The notes under the pieces were generated by a model. It saw only the letters and a program-made list of their open reading frames with translations. It did not search any database and was not told the origin of the DNA. Made by a program: the position numbers and the translations under genes. From the NCBI GenBank assembly GCA_016293365.1, contig JAEDEK010000076.1:1-8961 (forward strand): 8,961 nt of DNA, given 5' to 3'. Shown piece after piece: positions 1 to 5,954 of the stretch (the first letter of the stretch is position 1; each line of letters starts with the position of its first letter). The stretch is from Bulleidia sp. (GTDB lineage Bacteria; Bacillota_I; Bacilli_A; Erysipelotrichales; Erysipelotrichaceae).

Positions 1-184
1 ATGTAACGAATGCGCCAAGGCGATCATCCAGTCAGGCATCAGAAGAATTGTCTATGAATCTGATAAATATGATGGCGTGGATACAAACATCGCATCCAAA
101 CGCATGCTGCGTGCGGCAGGTGTGGAACTGGTCAGAATATCCAATACAGTAAAACTGACCGTTGAAAAAACTGAAAATAACTGA
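1..184 (+). CDS. comEB: dCMP deaminase (ComEB-like), 3' end only
   Basis: The 5' end lies outside the window. The readable frame begins at base 2 and gives 60 residues before a TGA. It opens with CNECAK, which is the second half of the zinc-binding PCxxCAK signature of cytidine/deoxycytidylate deaminases; the two cysteines are zinc ligands. The following SDKYDG and ASKRMLRAAGVEL match the C-terminal region of bacterial dCMP deaminases, where the last helix ends in an AAGV-type turn. These enzymes convert dCMP to dUMP in the cytoplasm and so feed dTMP synthesis. In many Firmicutes the gene sits beside competence genes (comEA/comEC), but here no comEC follows: a promoter starts at the base after the stop codon. 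The family is fairly certain. The exact substrate (dCMP rather than another nucleotide) is inferred from family resemblance of a fragment. Confidence 0.85.
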   Translation, partial: CNECAKAIIQSGIRRIVYESDKYDGVDTNIASKRMLRAAGVELVRISNTVKLTVEKTENN

Positions 185-213
185 TTGACAACCGTTTCAC
201 AAGTATGTAATAT
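185..213 (+). promoter_or_regulatory. Near-consensus sigma-A promoter for the structured RNA
   Basis: A perfect -35 box TTGACA (185-190) is followed by a 17-base spacer and the -10 box TAATAT (208-213, 4 of 6). The predicted start of transcription is around 220. The -35 box begins directly after the comEB stop codon. This is the best promoter upstream of the structured region and argues that the region is transcribed on its own rather than only as a comEB trailer. Confidence 0.7.
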
Positions 214-219
214 TTTTAC

Positions 220-384
220 TGTCATGGGAAAACCATGCGAACTGACAAGCCCATAAGGGGTTAAATGGCTACACGGACGGCCGTTGTCAAATGCCGAAGA
301 CCTGTCGAAGAGACAGGAACCGTATCGGAAGGATACGGATCTGAATGGTAAAACATTCATTTATAAGGTGGTTACTTATAACCA
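220..384 (+). ncRNA. Candidate structured RNA with seven helices
   Basis: No plausible protein is encoded here, but helices follow each other with short linkers. (1) CATGG/CCATG, 223-227 with 233-237. (2) A three-way junction closed by TGACA/TGTCA (243-247 with 285-289). It holds arm AGCCcAT/ATGGCT (248-254 with 265-270, one bulged C) and arm ACGG/CCGT (273-276 with 281-284), with almost no unpaired bases at the junction. (3) CCTGTC/GACAGG (301-306 with 312-317). (4) CCGTATC/GATACGG (320-326 with 332-338). (5) TGAATG/CATTCA (342-347 with 354-359). (6) TGGTTA/TAACCA (369-374 with 379-384). Loops are purine-rich (GAAAA, GAAGA, GGAAG). A strong promoter lies just upstream. I cannot assign a family: it lacks RNase P, tmRNA, SRP and 6S hallmarks. 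The Firmicutes raiA motif (about 200 nt, often near competence genes) is a guess only. It could also be a long leader of the lipoprotein gene, since no clear terminator follows. Confidence 0.65.
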
Positions 385-529
385 TATGCATATACATGCA
401 ACTTGTAAACTGTCTTTGGATTCGCATTTCCCATGGGAGAGCTGAAGTATTTTTGAAGAACTGTTTTTTGCGGGATGTATGGGTATGCATGCATCTCGTT
501 TTTTTTGTTTTATAAGGGGGAAAAGTGAA
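385..529 (+). other. Spacer between structured RNA and lipoprotein gene
   Basis: This is 145 bases without a gene. It holds short self-complementary words (ATGCATATACATGCA region at 386-400, TCCCATGGGA around 429-438, TGCATGCA around 486-493) and several T runs. I find no hairpin directly followed by a T run, so no convincing intrinsic terminator for the RNA upstream. I also find no promoter with two good boxes for the lipoprotein gene. The end of the spacer carries the ribosome binding site AAGGGGG at 514-520. Confidence 0.5.
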
Positions 530-2644
530 GTGAAATTGAAAAAAACAGGTTGCCTTCTGATGGCTTTGATTCTCAGCAGCTGCAGTGCTGCACCTTCCAC
601 ATCAGATGTTGTGGAAACCGTACTGGAAAAGGACCAGAACGCATACCTTTCCAGTGTGAATGTCGACTATGGATATGAACTTGCTCTATCCATGGAAGAA
701 ATCCGTGATAATGCGGTGCTCGGTTATCGTACAGCAGGGTCACCAGCCGAAGCAGAAACAGGTGAAATGCTGAAAAAGGAAATGGAAAACATCGGATTAC
801 AGAATGTGAGAAAGGATACATTCACACTCGATGGTTGGACATTTGATCATGCAAGACTGAGTTATAAGGATCTGAATGATGAAACAGTCACTGTTGAGCT
901 TGGCGGCTATCAGTGCAATCTGAATACAGATGGGGAAAAGGAAGTGATCATCATCGATGGAAATGACGGCACATATGCTGATCTTTCCAGCCTGGATGTA
1001 ACGGATAAATATGTTCTGGTTGATATCAATCAGAGAGAAAACTGGTGGATCAACTATCCTGCCTATGAAGCACATCTTGCCGGTGCGGCAGGTATCATTG
1101 CTGCGCAGGATGGAGGATATGCTGAAGTCAGTGAGGAAGCACTGAATGCCCAGGATATCTGCGGTCCTGCTGATGCACCTGCACTTTCCATCTCCCGTAA
1201 GGACATGGATGCCATAAGAGAAGTTATGGAGGAAAAGGGTGTTCAGCAACTCACTGTCACACTGGATGTGGAAAGTACAGTGACGGAAGATACTACATCC
1301 TGTAACATTGTCGGTACCATTCCGGGCAGAAGTGATGATATGGTGCTGATGAGTGCACACTATGATTCCTACTTTGCCGGATTCCAGGATGACAATGCCG
1401 CAATTGCACTGATGATGTCCATCGCAAAAGCAATTCTGGACAGCGGTTATAAACCGGAAAAAACACTTGTCTTCTGTGCGATGGCAGCAGAGGAATGGGG
1501 TGTATCCAATACAAGATATGACTGGTCAACCGGTGCCTATAACCAGATCTTCCGTGTTCATCCGGAATGGGTTGGTAAGGTCATTGCGGATATCAATTTT
1601 GAACTTCCGGCAATGAATGAAGGTGATACGGATCAGATCCGTTCCAGCTATGAACTGAAAACATATCTGGAAGAATTCGCACAGACAGTTCCTGCTGTAG
1701 ACGGTATTTTTGAAAAGGGCATTGAAGTCATTGTTCCAACACAGACATGGTCGGATGATTTCTCTTTGTCCATTGCCGGTGTACCTTCCACTGTGACTGC
1801 ATTACGCGGTGGCTTTGCACAGACACACTATCATTCTCAGTTTGATAACAGAGATACCTACTCCAGGGAAGCATTCACATTCCATCATAACCTGTATGGC
1901 ATGCTGATGCTTGCGTATGATCAGCTGGCTGTATCGCCACTTGATTTTACGGTAAGACTCAATGCACTCAAGGAAGTGACTGACTCTGAAATATTAAGTG
2001 AAGATCAGAAATCTGTACTGAATGAAAAGATCGATGCTGCACTGGCTCTTGCAGAAAAAGCCTATGAAAAGGTACAGGAAGCAAACAATGCATATGCGTC
2101 TGCACTGAATGATGGTGATGAAAAGAAGGCAGAGGAAGTACTGGCACAGTATGAACAGTTCAACGACCAGCTGCTTTCTGCTTTCAGACTCTGCGAAGAT
2201 TATTTTGTCAGACTGACATGGGAAGATGTATCCCAGTTTCCACATGAGCATTCTGTCAATAATCTTTTGAATCTGCAGGCCGCAGCAGATGCACTGGAAA
2301 ACGGTGAAGTATCCACTGCACTGGATGAATACCTGTGGGCAGTTGACAACAACTGGTATGCCTATGACTTCTCCAAAGAAACATTTGACTATTTTACAGA
2401 TTATGTTTTGGACCAGCCGGCTGACAGACTGATGTGGGGGAATGGCAGAGTTCAGGGACACAACGATCTGTATGATCTGATTGCTTCTTTGTCTGATAAA
2501 GAAGATGGTGATGATGTCGCAGAGCAGATATCTGTTCTTAAGGCATGCATCGACAGCGAAACAGTACTGCTGCAGCAGCAGGTTGATCTTGAATGTGAAG
2601 GTCTGGATGCTCTGTGCAGTGCATTGAATGAAATGATTGGATAA
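530..2644 (+). CDS. Lipoprotein M28-family zinc peptidase with PA-like insert
   Basis: This is a 704-residue protein. I chose GTG 530 because AAGGGGG (514-520) sits nine bases upstream and the protein then opens as a lipoprotein signal: MKLKK, a short hydrophobic run, and lipobox LSSC with the lipidated Cys18. It is thus probably exported and anchored to the outer face of the membrane. Roughly residues 140-240 resemble a protease-associated (PA) domain. The M28 di-zinc peptidase core follows: H277-Y-D279, D287-D288-N, E321-E322 (general base and ligand) and a THYHS motif with H433/H435. The position usually held by Asp in N-[LVF]-D appears here as N-F-E358. From about residue 480 onward the protein is acidic and helical, with a coiled-coil-like stretch around 505-565. 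Family members are aminopeptidases or carboxypeptidases that cut N- or C-terminal residues from peptides. The substrate cannot be told from sequence, and a nutritional or peptide-processing role is inference. It ends at a shared bidirectional terminator facing rnhC. Confidence 0.85.
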   Translation: MKLKKTGCLLMALILSSCSAAPSTSDVVETVLEKDQNAYLSSVNVDYGYELALSMEEIRDNAVLGYRTAGSPAEAETGEMLKKEMENIGLQNVRKDTFTLDGWTFDHARLSYKDLNDETVTVELGGYQCNLNTDGEKEVIIIDGNDGTYADLSSLDVTDKYVLVDINQRENWWINYPAYEAHLAGAAGIIAAQDGGYAEVSEEALNAQDICGPADAPALSISRKDMDAIREVMEEKGVQQLTVTLDVESTVTEDTTSCNIVGTIPGRSDDMVLMSAHYDSYFAGFQDDNAAIALMMSIAKAILDSGYKPEKTLVFCAMAAEEWGVSNTRYDWSTGAYNQIFRVHPEWVGKVIADINFELPAMNEGDTDQIRSSYELKTYLEEFAQTVPAVDGIFEKGIEVIVPTQTWSDDFSLSIAGVPSTVTALRGGFAQTHYHSQFDNRDTYSREAFTFHHNLYGMLMLAYDQLAVSPLDFTVRLNALKEVTDSEILSEDQKSVLNEKIDAALALAEKAYEKVQEANNAYASALNDGDEKKAEEVLAQYEQFNDQLLSAFRLCEDYFVRLTWEDVSQFPHEHSVNNLLNLQAAADALENGEVSTALDEYLWAVDNNWYAYDFSKETFDYFTDYVLDQPADRLMWGNGRVQGHNDLYDLIASLSDKEDGDDVAEQISVLKACIDSETVLLQQQVDLECEGLDALCSALNEMIG

Positions 2645-2683
2645 AAAAAGAATACGGAATGACTACAGTCGTTCCGTATTTTT
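2642..2683. terminator. Bidirectional intrinsic terminator, peptidase / rnhC
   Basis: A 13-base-pair stem AATACGGAATGAC (2651-2663) with GTCGTTCCGTATT (2668-2680) has one G-U pair and a TACA loop. T's follow on the plus strand (2679-2683) and a run of A's precedes it (2643-2649), so it has a U tract in both directions. It stops the plus-strand peptidase transcript and the minus-strand rnhC transcript. Most of the stem lies inside the last codons of rnhC, so the hairpin sequence also encodes the C terminus (KNTERL) of RNase HIII. Confidence 0.9.
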
Positions 2684-3538
2684 AAAATGCAGTTTTGCTA
2701 CTTTTTCCAGGTTTTCTCTGCCGTATCTGCGGATGAATTCTGTTCCACTTCGATCTGCCTGTGCACCTCCACCTTTATGGAATGTCATATCATACTGCTT
2801 TTCCATTTCATCCCATTTTACAAGAAATGCATAGCGGGCAATGACGGAAGCAGCACCAACAGATGGATATCTGTCTTCCGCCTTTGTTTCAAAGTTGATG
2901 CCTCTGATGACCTGTGGCTCATCTTTAAGATACCGGTAATACGTATTTTCCGGGGTAAACTGATCAATGGTGATCAACCTGGGCAGGCCGCATTTACGGT
3001 TCAGATTCACATATGCCTTATTGTGCAGCTTTGCCTTGATCGCATTCATGTTGTTATTTTCATGCACACGATTGTACGATGCATTATCGAGAATCAGAAG
3101 GGAGTGAGGTAATGCCTGTAACAGCTCAGGACCGATCTTTCGGATCTGCTCATCTGTCAGCTGTTTGGAATCACGGATACCCAGCTTCTGGATCAAAGGA
3201 TATGTTGTATCATCCACAATGGTGGCACAGACGCATACCGGTCCAAAGTAATCACCTGTTCCGACTTCATCACTGCCTGCCTGTGGGAGTGTGTCTGTAT
3301 CTGTTATTTCTGCCTGTAATGGTACAGGGGGTTCCTGCATGAATGGGGATGCATAAACTTCTGCATCCTTTCCCTGAAATACGGTTTTTCCACTTTCATA
3401 ACAGGTGATGACACAGTTTTCACATCGCAGCTGCCACCTGGCATACGCAGGTGCTTTGGCTTTGTTGTTGTAGAAAGTCTGAAACAGCTGATCTTCCTGA
3501 GATGAACTCAGCTTTAATGTAATGACGTTATTATTCAT
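2663..3538 (-). CDS. rnhC: Ribonuclease HIII
   Basis: This is a 291-residue protein of the usual RNase HIII size. It is a cytoplasmic endonuclease that cuts the RNA strand of RNA-DNA hybrids, for example in R-loops and Okazaki primers. Residues 1-80 form the TBP-like substrate-binding domain that marks HIII. The catalytic domain begins with GSDEVGTGDYFGPV, giving D90 and E91. RDSKQL (121-126) is a family motif. D192 (ITIDQF) and E221 complete a DEDE-type metal site with the spacing expected for HIII rather than HII. The motif near 226-236 (SVGAASVIARY) is also typical. ATG 3538 is the only reasonable start because an in-frame TAA lies four codons upstream and the next Met is residue 67. No Shine-Dalgarno sequence precedes it, and a hairpin (3538-3556) abuts the start codon. 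It diverges from mutS2 and converges on the peptidase gene. Confidence 0.96.
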   Translation of the reverse strand: MNNNVITLKLSSSQEDQLFQTFYNNKAKAPAYARWQLRCENCVITCYESGKTVFQGKDAEVYASPFMQEPPVPLQAEITDTDTLPQAGSDEVGTGDYFGPVCVCATIVDDTTYPLIQKLGIRDSKQLTDEQIRKIGPELLQALPHSLLILDNASYNRVHENNNMNAIKAKLHNKAYVNLNRKCGLPRLITIDQFTPENTYYRYLKDEPQVIRGINFETKAEDRYPSVGAASVIARYAFLVKWDEMEKQYDMTFHKGGGAQADRSGTEFIRRYGRENLEKVAKLHFKNTERL

Positions 3539-3556
3539 GGTGGTATTTTACCATCA
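3538..3556 (-). promoter_or_regulatory. Hairpin abutting the rnhC start codon
   Basis: Read on the minus strand, TGATGGTA pairs with TACCACCA (one G-U pair) around an AAA loop, and the last A is the A of the rnhC ATG. The stem covers the place where a ribosome binding site would be, and no purine-rich Shine-Dalgarno is visible there. In the same stretch a nine-codon ORF (minus strand, about 3564 down to 3535) ends in TGA overlapping the rnhC ATG as ATGA. This suggests weak, coupled or structure-controlled initiation. The effect is inferred. Confidence 0.4.
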
Positions 3557-3561
3557 TGTAT

Positions 3562-3584
3562 CATGAAAACAATATGTTTTGATG
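3562..3584. promoter_or_regulatory. Imperfect palindrome between rnhC and mutS2
   Basis: AAAACA (3566-3571) and TGTTTT (3575-3580) flank a central ATA. They are extended outward by CAT/ATG (3562-3564 and 3582-3584) after a symmetric G-G mismatch. It sits in the 100-base divergent gap, where a repressor or activator could act on both genes. No T run follows, so it is not a terminator. The operator role is inferred only from position and symmetry. I found no promoter with two good boxes for either gene in this gap. Confidence 0.35.
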
Positions 3585-3638
3585 TGTCAGATGCATACGG
3601 ATGGGAAAATCTGTTAAGATAATGAACAGGTGATTAAT

Positions 3639-5954
3639 ATGAGTATAGAAAAAAGTCTTGAACTGGATGTCATACTGGCCCAGGTGGAACGATATTGTGA
3701 TTTTTCATCAGGAAAGGAAAGGGTACGTGCCATTACTCCGTCTTTTGACCGTCTTGTCATACAACGGGATAATGCAAGAATCAAAGAAGCACTTGCCTGC
3801 ACAGTCAAATACGGACCATGTCCGATTACTGCCATGTCGGATCTGCGTCAGACGCTTGCAGACGCAAAACGGGGAAGAATTCTTTCTCCGCAGGAGTGTC
3901 TGGATGAGATGCGCCTGATCGGAGGTATCCGTACCGCAGTGAACTATGCGTCCACTCTGGTGGATATTCCGCATCCGGACATCGGAGAACTGTTTGATTC
4001 CTTGATCGTCCATGAAAGACTGGAAAACGATTTGAAGCGGATTTTCAATGAATATGGAGAGATCATGGACAATGCCTCCAAAGATCTGCAGTCCATCCGT
4101 TCATCCATGCGCAGAATTGATGGAGATATTGCTTCCGCAGCTGCTGCATTTGTGGCATCTCATTCTTCCAGTGTGGTGGATTCCATTGTTACATACCGCA
4201 ACGGCAGAGCAGTCGTACTGATCCGTGCTACAGAAAAGAACAGTTTCGGTGGTATGGTATATGGCGATTCTGCTTCTGGGCAGGCTTCTTACGTGGAGCC
4301 TTCCGCACTGGTTCCCCTCAACAATAAAAGAGCATCTTTGATTGAACAGGAAAAAGAGGAAATCAACCGGATTCTGAAACAGTGTTCCGCATGGATCGGT
4401 TCTGTGGCGGATGAGGAAACCGCCAACATTGAAACGATGGCACTTCTGGATGAAATCTTTGCCAAGGCAAAATGGGGCAGAGATCACGACTGCTGTGCAG
4501 CCTGTCTGAGTGAATCAACAGCTCTGCATATTGAAAAAGGCAGACATCCTCTGATCGATCCTGAAAAGGTGGTTGCCAATACATATAACCTGTCCTCCAC
4601 CCAGAATATTCTTCTGATCACCGGTCCCAATACCGGTGGCAAGACGGTGTCGATGAAGGTGATCGGTCTTTTTGTACTGATGACATACTGTGGTATGCCC
4701 GTACCATGTGATTCGGCAGTCATTCCATACTTTGATGCCATCTATGCCGATATCGGTGATGATCAGTCTGTTGTATCTTCTTTGTCATCTTTTTCGGCAC
4801 ATATGTGCAAACAGGCGGAGGCGATCCGCAATGCTACAAGCCATTCTCTTTGTCTGCTGGATGAAATCGGATCCGGCACGGATCCAGGAGAAGGTGAGGC
4901 TCTTGCAATTTCCATCATGAATGAGCTGCGTCAAAGAGGTACGATGGCGGTAATTACAACCCACTATAACAGACTGAAGGCCTATGGAAAACGGCATGAT
5001 GATATTCTTGTTGCTTCCGTACAGTTTGATCTTGAAAAACTGGCTCCGACATACCGGTATCTGGAAGGTTTTACCGGTCAGTCCAACGCTTTTGAAGTGG
5101 CTTTGCGCTATGGCGTTCCAAAGTCCATTGTCAATTATGCAAGACATCTGAAAAACCAGGCTAAAAGTGAAGAAGATGAACTGATCGAACGTCTGGAAAA
5201 ACAGCTGAACGAAACACAGTTGTTGAAACAGGAACTGGAAGAAAAGCTGAAAGATGTGGAAGAAAAGGAAAAAAGGCTGCAGAAGGAGAATGACCGTCTG
5301 CAGAAACAGAAAGAACAGCTCCACAGCAAAGCACAGAAAGAAGCAGATGACTATGTCGCTTCTGTAAAGAAAAAAGCGGATGCTGTATTGAAGAATATCC
5401 GGAAAAATCAGGATCATCTGCGTTATCATGAAGCACTGGAAGCTGTGCGTGCTTTGAATGTGGAACAGGAAGAAGATCTGGAAGAAGATAATACAGTATA
5501 TACATACAAGGTTGGGGATGCTGTGGAACTCAAAGGCAATTCTCAGGTATGTGAAGTGCTGCAGGTTGGAAAAAAGGAGATACGCATCTCCATGAACGGC
5601 AGATCCATGCGTGTCAGGCCGGAACAGATCCGCCCAAGTATGCATGTCATTCCAAAGACGAAAAACAGACCGGAGTTTTCGATTCATACCGGCAGAAACA
5701 TCTTTGCTTCCATGCCGATGGAAGTCAATCTGATCGGTTTGCGCGTGGATGAGGCGATGGAAAAGATGGATGACTACATGGACTCCTGTGCCTTACATGG
5801 TCTTAAGACATTCCGCATCATCCATGGAGATGGCACAGGCAGACTGCGTAAGGCTGTCCATGACAGGCTTGCATCCAATGGAAATGTCAAAGAGTATCGT
5901 CTTGGCATGCCGCAGGAAGGCGGAACCGGGGCAACGATTGTGGTGATGAAGTAA
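3639..5954 (+). CDS. mutS2: MutS2 ATPase/Smr protein
   Basis: This is a 771-residue protein, close to the usual length of about 780. ATG 3639 is preferred over an in-frame GTG at 3630 because AGGTGA (3628-3633) lies five bases before the ATG and the GTG falls inside that ribosome binding site. Like other MutS2 proteins it lacks the mismatch-recognition domain. It has the core helical domains and an ABC-type ATPase: Walker A GPNTGGKT (329-336), signature SSFSAHM (383-389) and Walker B LLDEIGSGTDPGEG with DE at 408-409. A long charged coiled coil follows (about 505-590), then a KOW-like segment (about 620-665) and a C-terminal Smr domain with VNLIGLRVDEA and HGDGTGRLR (729-737). In other bacteria MutS2 has been tied to suppression of recombination, and in Bacillus subtilis to sensing and splitting collided ribosomes. 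Which role holds here cannot be read from sequence. It is the first gene of an operon with uvrC. Confidence 0.97.
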   Translation: MSIEKSLELDVILAQVERYCDFSSGKERVRAITPSFDRLVIQRDNARIKEALACTVKYGPCPITAMSDLRQTLADAKRGRILSPQECLDEMRLIGGIRTAVNYASTLVDIPHPDIGELFDSLIVHERLENDLKRIFNEYGEIMDNASKDLQSIRSSMRRIDGDIASAAAAFVASHSSSVVDSIVTYRNGRAVVLIRATEKNSFGGMVYGDSASGQASYVEPSALVPLNNKRASLIEQEKEEINRILKQCSAWIGSVADEETANIETMALLDEIFAKAKWGRDHDCCAACLSESTALHIEKGRHPLIDPEKVVANTYNLSSTQNILLITGPNTGGKTVSMKVIGLFVLMTYCGMPVPCDSAVIPYFDAIYADIGDDQSVVSSLSSFSAHMCKQAEAIRNATSHSLCLLDEIGSGTDPGEGEALAISIMNELRQRGTMAVITTHYNRLKAYGKRHDDILVASVQFDLEKLAPTYRYLEGFTGQSNAFEVALRYGVPKSIVNYARHLKNQAKSEEDELIERLEKQLNETQLLKQELEEKLKDVEEKEKRLQKENDRLQKQKEQLHSKAQKEADDYVASVKKKADAVLKNIRKNQDHLRYHEALEAVRALNVEQEEDLEEDNTVYTYKVGDAVELKGNSQVCEVLQVGKKEIRISMNGRSMRVRPEQIRPSMHVIPKTKNRPEFSIHTGRNIFASMPMEVNLIGLRVDEAMEKMDDYMDSCALHGLKTFRIIHGDGTGRLRKAVHDRLASNGNVKEYRLGMPQEGGTGATIVVMK

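Noticed and set aside
386..493. Short palindromes (ATGCAT/CATGCA words, TCCCATGGGA)
   Set aside because: They lack room for loops or a following T run and are too short to call terminators or operators.
479..529. Earlier ATG start for the peptidase gene
   Set aside because: It adds 17 residues before the signal peptide and lacks a ribosome binding site; GTG 530 has AAGGGGG at the right distance and gives a proper lipoprotein signal.
2687..3112. 141-codon plus-strand frame inside rnhC
   Set aside because: It lies antisense to the RNase HIII catalytic domain and has no motif or ribosome binding site.
3612..3623. -10-like GATAAT before mutS2
   Set aside because: No -35 at normal spacing, and the predicted start would fall in the ribosome binding site.
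3630..3638. In-frame GTG start for mutS2
   Set aside because: The GTG lies inside the ribosome binding site AGGTGA that serves ATG 3639.
4785..5687. 300-codon open frame on the minus strand opposite mutS2
   Set aside because: It is the antisense shadow of the coiled-coil region: very rich in Phe, Leu and Ile, with no motif and no ribosome binding site.
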